Positions 59,456 through 64,000 of a stretch of 64,000 nucleotides of DNA are shown piece after piece (position 1 is the first letter of the stretch; each line of letters starts with the position of its first letter). The stretch covers positions 17,528-81,527 of the forward strand of contig NZ_CABHOL010000056.1 of the NCBI RefSeq assembly GCF_902168135.1, in the 5' to 3' direction. The notes under the pieces are model-generated. The model made no database searches. It was not told where the DNA came from and worked only from the letters and a program-made list of their open reading frames with translations. Source of the DNA: an uncultured Fluviicola sp. (lineage in GTDB: Bacteria; Bacteroidota; Bacteroidia; Flavobacteriales_D; Crocinitomicaceae). A program made the translations under genes and the position numbers.

Positions 59456-59463
59456 TATTTTTG
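59456..59463 (+). promoter_or_regulatory. Consensus -7 box (TATTTTTG)
   Basis: Exact TAnnTTTG, 24 bp before the ATG of the VOC remnant; it probably now drives the DUF3050 gene as well. Confidence 0.55.
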
Positions 59464-59487
59464 TGACCATTATTAAACTGATGAAAA

Positions 59488-59577
59488 ATGACAAAAGAAA
59501 TCTGGCTGAATTTACCCGCTAGTGACGTGGATGCTTCCCTGGCATTTTTCACTTTAAACGTGGTTGGAGATTTTTAA
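59488..59577 (+). pseudogene. Truncated VOC (glyoxalase/bleomycin-resistance-like) gene remnant
   Basis: A 29-codon frame MTKEIWLNLPASDVDASLAFF followed by TLNVVGDF and stop. The opening is the usual first strand and helix of VOC-superfamily proteins of the type MTKEIWINLPVKDVxxSxxFF, which are normally about 120-130 residues. The rest is missing, so an internal deletion removed about 100 codons. Promoter and start are intact. Confidence 0.6.
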
Positions 59578-59619
59578 AACTTGAACATTCCATAATAGCA
59601 CAATTAACACACTAAAGTC

Positions 59620-60423
59620 ATGAATCAAGAAATCAAAAACATCCAGGCCGGCCTGGAAATTGTCCGTAAGGAAGTCGTAAATCACCCGAGCTACAATGCG
59701 ATTCAATCCATTGAGGATATCCGCATTTTTATGGAACACCATATTTATGCTGTCTGGGATTTTATGTCGCTGCTTAAAGCGCTTCAGAACCAATTGACCT
59801 GTACACAGGTTCCGTGGTTCCCGGTAGGTTCTGCCGAGGTTCGTTACCTCATCAACGAGATTGTATGCGGTGAAGAATCCGACCTGGCTTCGGAAGAAGA
59901 TGTGAAAAATGGTGACGGGATCCGCAAGAGCCATTTCGAATTGTACCTGGATGCCATGGAACAAACCGGAGCCTCAAGAGAAGGAATCGATGCACTTTTT
60001 GCGCAGATCCAACAAGGAAAATCAGTCGAAGAAGCCATTGAAGCAGTTTCCATTCCGGAAGCGGCAAAACGTTTCCTTCGCTTTACTTTTGAGGTCATCG
60101 CAACCAAAAAACCGCATTTGATAGCTGCTGTATTCACCTTCGGCAGAGAAGATCTGATCCCGAATATGTTCCACAACATTGTAAGTGATCTGAATGCCAA
60201 ATTTCCAACTCAACTGACAACATTCAAGTTCTACCTGGACCGCCATATTGAGGTAGACGGGGATCATCATGGACATTTGGCGCTTCAAATGGTAAGCGAA
60301 CTGTGTGGAAATGACCCGGTAAAATGGGAAGAAGCCAAAGAATATTCCATAAAGTCCCTGGAAATGCGCAAGCAATTATGGGATGGGGTTTACGATGAAA
60401 TGAAGAAACACCAATTCGTTTAA
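59620..60423 (+). CDS. DUF3050 protein (heme-oxygenase-like fold)
   Basis: 267 residues. The N-terminal block IRIFMEHHIYAVWDFMSLLKALQNQLTCTQVPWFP, central GDGIRKSHFELYLDAMEQTGA and C-terminal FYLDRHIEVDGDHHGHLALQMVSELCG carry His and Glu residues that suit a heme-oxygenase/iron-dioxygenase-like helical fold (DUF3050). Function unknown; likely metal-dependent. No signal peptide. Confidence 0.87.
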   Translation: MNQEIKNIQAGLEIVRKEVVNHPSYNAIQSIEDIRIFMEHHIYAVWDFMSLLKALQNQLTCTQVPWFPVGSAEVRYLINEIVCGEESDLASEEDVKNGDGIRKSHFELYLDAMEQTGASREGIDALFAQIQQGKSVEEAIEAVSIPEAAKRFLRFTFEVIATKKPHLIAAVFTFGREDLIPNMFHNIVSDLNAKFPTQLTTFKFYLDRHIEVDGDHHGHLALQMVSELCGNDPVKWEEAKEYSIKSLEMRKQLWDGVYDEMKKHQFV

Positions 60424-60488
60424 TACGGTTTCAAAACCTTTTCTTCGGAAAAATAACCGAATTACACATTACCAGACATTGTCTTCGT

Positions 60489-60941
60489 TCAGGGAAAAGC
60501 TGTCATAGTAAAGTCTTCCCTAACGAAAGCCTCTTTCTTTTTCCCGTACTTGTAAATCAGCAAACAAGCAGCTTGACTTTGTACGATAGAAAATCGATTT
60601 TCCGGAAGTCCGTAATGTGCTGTTAGTCCAGAAATACCGTCGTGCCGTTTATTAGTTGTATTCCAGCCATAAGTTACTATACACGTATTTTTAAAATTGT
60701 CCTTCGTATAAAAATCTGTCGGGTATAGGATAACTTTTGATCCATGGGAAGAAATATAAACCAAAGAATCAAAATCTGATGAGACCAATTCCCCGGAAAG
60801 TGTAATTGTAATGTCTGTTCCTCCTGCACAGCATTGTCCTGCAGCCCAGTGATGGTTTAAAACACTTGCTAAAGTGTCTTGCGAAAAACCGTATACACTG
60901 AAAGCCAATAAAAAAGTAACGCCAAATAATCTCATAATCAT
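60489..60941 (-). CDS. Exported protein of unknown function
   Basis: About 150 residues from MIMRLFGVTFLLAFSVYGFSQ, a clean signal peptide; the frame is open 25 codons further upstream but that part reads across the preceding terminator. The mature protein is short and beta-rich, with LNHHWAAGQCCAGGTDITITLSG near the start (a His/Cys cluster) and YGWNTTNKRHDG. No family recognised. Start may be 60941 or 60935. Confidence 0.7.
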   Translation of the reverse strand: MIMRLFGVTFLLAFSVYGFSQDTLASVLNHHWAAGQCCAGGTDITITLSGELVSSDFDSLVYISSHGSKVILYPTDFYTKDNFKNTCIVTYGWNTTNKRHDGISGLTAHYGLPENRFSIVQSQAACLLIYKYGKKKEAFVREDFTMTAFP

Positions 60942-60977
60942 TAGTACAAACCAATACAGATGAGGTTCAAATTGTAA

Positions 60978-61009
60978 AAAGAGGTACAGAAAATGTTCTG
61001 TACCTCTTT
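60978..61009 (-). terminator. Intrinsic terminator of the RND gene
   Basis: Perfect 14-bp stem (60978-60991 with 60996-61009), 4-nt loop, and TTTTT following on the minus strand just beyond the RND stop codon. Confidence 0.85.
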
Positions 61010-61016
61010 GATTCAA

Positions 61017-63923
61017 TTAGTCTTTTATGTCCACTTTCGGTGGGATCAATTTATAAATGATCGGTGTTACCACCCGTGAAAGTAAGGTCGAACTAATCAA
61101 TCCTCCGATCAATACAATTGCCAGGGGAGAGATCAATGGATTCGTAGAAATTGCGATAGGTATCAAACCTCCGATTGCAGTAAGTGATGTCAGTACGATA
61201 GGCAAGAAACGTACTTCTCCCGCTTCCCGGATCGCTTCATCCAGACTGCGGCCTTCATTCCGAAGCTGGTTTGTAAAGTCGACCAGCAAGATGGAGTTCT
61301 TTACTTCAATTCCTGCCAGTGCGATCAAACCGATCACTGCTACAAAGGATAGGGAATTCCCGGTCATCCAAAGTGCAGTTACCGCTCCCACAATTCCAAG
61401 CGGAATCACAGATAATACGATCAGCGTACTTTTGAAGGTCTTAAACAACAGGATCAATACCGCAACGAACAGGAAAACAGTAATTGTAATAATGGTATTG
61501 AATCCTCCGAAAGATTCATTGCGGGATTCAAATTCACCTCCCATCACGTAAGAGTAACCTGCCGGTAGTTTCTTTGCATCCATTTTCGCAATGACCTCAT
61601 TAATCAGGTTATCTGCCAAAACTCCTTTCTGGGCAAAAGCACTTACTGAAACCGTACGTACTTTGTTCAGGTGATTGATGAATAAAGGCGAACTCTCCAG
61701 TTCGAGGCTTGCAATTTGTGAAAGCAGGATCGCTTGTCCCTGTTGGTTATTGATGTACAATTGATTGAACACATCCAATGTAGCACGTTCTCCTTTATGT
61801 GTGGTCAAAAGCATGGAAAATTCATCGTTGTTCTTATCCGAAAAAGTTCCCAGATCAACTCCCGCAATTGCCAATCGAACGGTTCTGTCTATATCAACCG
61901 TATTCACACCCAAAGCGCGCGCTTTTTCTTTCGAGATCACCAGTTTGAAATCTGATTTCAGGTTGCTCACCGGATTATTCACATACATGGTACCGGGAGT
62001 TTCCTTCAATAAGGTTTCCACTTCCTGACTCAGTTTTCGCAAAGTATCCAGGTTATCTCCCGAAAGACGTACCTCAACCGGGGCAACCATCGGCGGACCC
62101 TGCTCGAAATTTTTCACTTCGATCTTAGCTCCCGGGTATTCATTGAAAATGGCACGCAAACGGTCTGCAATTTCCTGCTTTTTGTCTACTCCGGTGTGTT
62201 CTTCCAGCTGCACAAATACCTGCGCGAAATCGCTCCGTTCGTTTTCCTGCGCCACATTGTAGTAAACCGGAGGATTTCCCTTCCCGACATTGGAAGCATA
62301 GTATTTCACTTCCGGAATTTTGCTCAATTCCTTCTCAACGTATTTCGTGATCTCGTTCGTATGGCTCAGGTTTGTCTGCAAAGGCGCCGAAACATTCACC
62401 ATGAACTGCGGTTTTTCCGAAGCCGGGAACAAACTGAAACCGATAACCGGGAATAATGCCAATGATCCGGCAAAGATTGCCAATGCTACCGTTAAAGTAA
62501 TGATCGGTCTTTTCAACGCTTTATCCAACAGGACAGAATACGTTCCGGAAATTGCTTTTTGCAAAGCTCTCAGGAAAATATTCCCGTCATGCTGCCCTTG
62601 GTGTTGTTTCAACAAACGGCTTGACAAGAACGGAATGATCGTGAGTGAAACCAGCATGGAAGCCAAAACACTTGCGATAACTGCCATCGGAAGACTTCGT
62701 ATAAAATCCCCGGCAACTTCCGGCAGGAATACCAAAGGTAAAAAGGCGATGATCAGCGTAACCGTACAACCAACTACCGAAAGCCCGATCTGCTGCGTAG
62801 CCATCAAAGTAGCATCCATTCGGGAGTGACCTTCGCGCAGCCAGCGCTCGATATTCTCAACGACCACGATACTATCGTCGACCAGCAAACCAAGAGCCAC
62901 CACCAAACCTACAATACTCAACTGGTTGATGTTGTATCCCATGACGTTCAGAAGTACCAATCCGATTGCAAGAGAGAGCGGAATCGAAATCATAACGACC
63001 AGTGAAGCGCGTCCTCCCAAAGGAAGCAAAGTAATTGCCACCAACAGGATTGCAATCAGGAAATCTACTCCCAACCCACCCAAACGTGCATTCACATTAT
63101 CTCCCTGGTCAAAATGGTTTACCATGTCGATGTTGGAAGGAATGTGCGGATCAAATTCATCCAGTACTTTTTGGTATTTCTTCTGGGTCTCGGAAATATT
63201 GAATCCTTCTTTCTGTGCCGCCGTTACAAACACACAGCGGTGGCCGTTCAGGCGAGTAATGTGCTTGGTTTCCGAAAAATCGTAATAGACATCCGCCACA
63301 TCTTTCAAGGGAATGGTCTTCCCTTCCGAAGCATAGATAATCGTATTGGCAATTTCCTCCAGCGAAACATAATTTCCACTGGTTTTGACATTCAGGGATT
63401 TTGTACCGACATCAATACTTCCTCCCGGAATATTCGCGATCTCACTTTGCAAAGTTCCCACAACAGCATTCAGAGGAAGGTGCAATTGCGCCAGTTTATC
63501 TGTTCTCAAATCAATGCGTACCTGCTCATCCGATAAACCGTGAATCTTTACGTTTTTCAATTCCGGTAATTTTTCCAGTTCTTCCTGCAGGTCTTCCGCT
63601 ACCTTTTTCAAAGATTTCCGGGAAGCATTTTCACTGATCAAAGCAGTTTGAATGACATTCACATCAGAAGCGACGAGTTTTTTTACTTCTATGCTCAATA
63701 TTTCATCCGGAAGTTCGGAACGCATTCCGTTTACCTCACGTGTCAGCTCCTGGAATTTCTCATTCACATCGGATTCGTATTTATATTCCACCTGCATGAT
63801 CGCAACACCATCTTTAATTTGGGTTTTGATCCGTTTGATGTTCTCCAGACTGTAGATTTGCTTTTCTAAAGGTTTCACAACCAGTTCTTCCATATCCGAA
63901 GGACTTGCTCCGGGATAAACCAC
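61017..63923 (-). CDS. RND multidrug-type efflux permease (HAE family), 5' end missing
   Basis: Proton-driven inner-membrane pump, AcrB/MexB-like. The visible part starts inside the first periplasmic domain (VVYPGASPSDMEELVVKPLEKQIYSLENIKRIKTQ) and runs to the C-terminus; TM4 carries the HAE motif VGLVVALGLLVDDSIVVVENIERW with the Asp pair of the proton relay, and the second half has VALIGLIALAGIEVKNSILLVDFTNQ. About the first 45-50 residues including TM1 are absent because the contig stops. An apparent GTG start with the sequence MYKRQ at 63938 is adapter, not gene. Contrast the HME-type pump at 679-5049. Confidence 0.9.
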   Translation of the reverse strand: MVYPGASPSDMEELVVKPLEKQIYSLENIKRIKTQIKDGVAIMQVEYKYESDVNEKFQELTREVNGMRSELPDEILSIEVKKLVASDVNVIQTALISENASRKSLKKVAEDLQEELEKLPELKNVKIHGLSDEQVRIDLRTDKLAQLHLPLNAVVGTLQSEIANIPGGSIDVGTKSLNVKTSGNYVSLEEIANTIIYASEGKTIPLKDVADVYYDFSETKHITRLNGHRCVFVTAAQKEGFNISETQKKYQKVLDEFDPHIPSNIDMVNHFDQGDNVNARLGGLGVDFLIAILLVAITLLPLGGRASLVVMISIPLSLAIGLVLLNVMGYNINQLSIVGLVVALGLLVDDSIVVVENIERWLREGHSRMDATLMATQQIGLSVVGCTVTLIIAFLPLVFLPEVAGDFIRSLPMAVIASVLASMLVSLTIIPFLSSRLLKQHQGQHDGNIFLRALQKAISGTYSVLLDKALKRPIITLTVALAIFAGSLALFPVIGFSLFPASEKPQFMVNVSAPLQTNLSHTNEITKYVEKELSKIPEVKYYASNVGKGNPPVYYNVAQENERSDFAQVFVQLEEHTGVDKKQEIADRLRAIFNEYPGAKIEVKNFEQGPPMVAPVEVRLSGDNLDTLRKLSQEVETLLKETPGTMYVNNPVSNLKSDFKLVISKEKARALGVNTVDIDRTVRLAIAGVDLGTFSDKNNDEFSMLLTTHKGERATLDVFNQLYINNQQGQAILLSQIASLELESSPLFINHLNKVRTVSVSAFAQKGVLADNLINEVIAKMDAKKLPAGYSYVMGGEFESRNESFGGFNTIITITVFLFVAVLILLFKTFKSTLIVLSVIPLGIVGAVTALWMTGNSLSFVAVIGLIALAGIEVKNSILLVDFTNQLRNEGRSLDEAIREAGEVRFLPIVLTSLTAIGGLIPIAISTNPLISPLAIVLIGGLISSTLLSRVVTPIIYKLIPPKVDIKD

Positions 63924-64000
63924 CTGTCTCTTATACACATCTCCGAGCCCACGAGACTAGGCATGATCTCGTATGCCGTCTTCTGCTTGAAAAAAAAAAA
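63924..64000. other. Illumina Nextera adapter read-through (not genomic)
   Basis: 63924-63942 is the 19-base transposase mosaic end, 63943-63957 the Nextera read-2 adapter part, 63958-63965 the 8-base index TAGGCATG (as used for i7 N706), 63966-63989 the P7 flow-cell sequence, and 63990-64000 a poly-A tail. The match is recognisable base for base and in the right order. Confidence 0.98.

Larger units (their letters stand above)
59273..59619. other. 347-bp gap with a promoter and a gene remnant
   Basis: After the hydrolase stop there is little structure until a consensus promoter at 59456 and a 29-codon VOC-type remnant at 59488-59577, followed by 42 bp to the DUF3050 gene. Confidence 0.6.

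Noticed and set aside
61057..61551. 164-codon open frame on the plus strand
   Set aside because: Antisense to the conserved C-terminal half of the RND pump; low-complexity composition of a shadow frame.
63924..63942. Transposon Tn5 end, hence an insertion sequence
   Set aside because: The mosaic end is from the sequencing-library transposome: it is followed by adapter, index and P7 sequence, not by a transposase gene.
1..64000. tRNA or rRNA genes and classical riboswitches
   Set aside because: Reading the gaps on both strands I saw no cloverleaf with TTCRA-type arm, no rRNA motif and no TPP, cobalamin or SAM-type core; a covariance search would settle it.

Overview
The window looks like a chromosome piece from a gliding-type Bacteroidota (order Flavobacteriales; a Fluviicola-like member of the Crocinitomicaceae is my guess). 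The support is: TonB-dependent outer-membrane receptors, several secreted proteins with type IX secretion (T9SS) C-terminal sorting domains, the T9SS regulator PorX, many promoters of the Bacteroidota TAnnTTTG type, and few Shine-Dalgarno sites. No tRNA, rRNA or CRISPR was seen. The last 77 bases are not genomic: they are a sequencing adapter read-through.

Region 1 (1-21118) is a copper/heavy-metal resistance block, visibly more AT-rich than the right half. Leftward: a His-rich small protein, an RND metal pump fused to its outer-membrane channel (CusA-CusC), and its periplasmic adaptor (CusB, cut by the window edge). Rightward: a CusRS-like two-component system followed by a PepSY-like lipoprotein and a TonB-type receptor. 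A second leftward operon carries an HYC_CC_PP protein, an HMA/DUF3347 lipoprotein, an HMA-AraC regulator, an HMA-4TM membrane protein, a multicopper oxidase fused to a CopB-like barrel, and a T9SS propeller protein. A divergent rightward operon has a second HYC_CC_PP protein, a metal-binding lipoprotein, a thioredoxin-like T9SS protein, an Ig-like T9SS protein and a T9SS-secreted multicopper oxidase. Together they would sense periplasmic copper, oxidise it, bind it and export it.

Region 2 (21119-26465) is an integration/regulation module: an XRE repressor divergent from a small unknown gene with palindromic operators between them; a seven-unit array of hairpins at a 73-bp period; 139/140-bp repeats; 21-bp-phased iterons before an unknown 290-residue protein; an excisionase-like HTH protein; and a tyrosine recombinase. 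It probably marks the right end of an island whose cargo is Region 1.

Region 3 (26466-63923) is core-like and more GC-rich: TerC, UvrB, DUF3817, ComB, phospholipase C-like, SlyD-like FKBP, an Nat-type ABC exporter, an SF1 helicase, a histidine kinase, alanine dehydrogenase, TsaE, PorX, an HD phosphohydrolase, a T9SS nuclease, an S41 protease, a uracil-DNA-glycosylase-like protein, a class C beta-lactamase-like hydrolase, DUF4180, DUF3050, and an HAE-type RND pump truncated by the contig end. Its gaps hold several families of imperfect palindromic repeats. One gap (49631-50040) holds a striking array of 19 TTTG motifs spaced 21-22 bp apart, just upstream of an orphan AT-rich membrane-protein gene.
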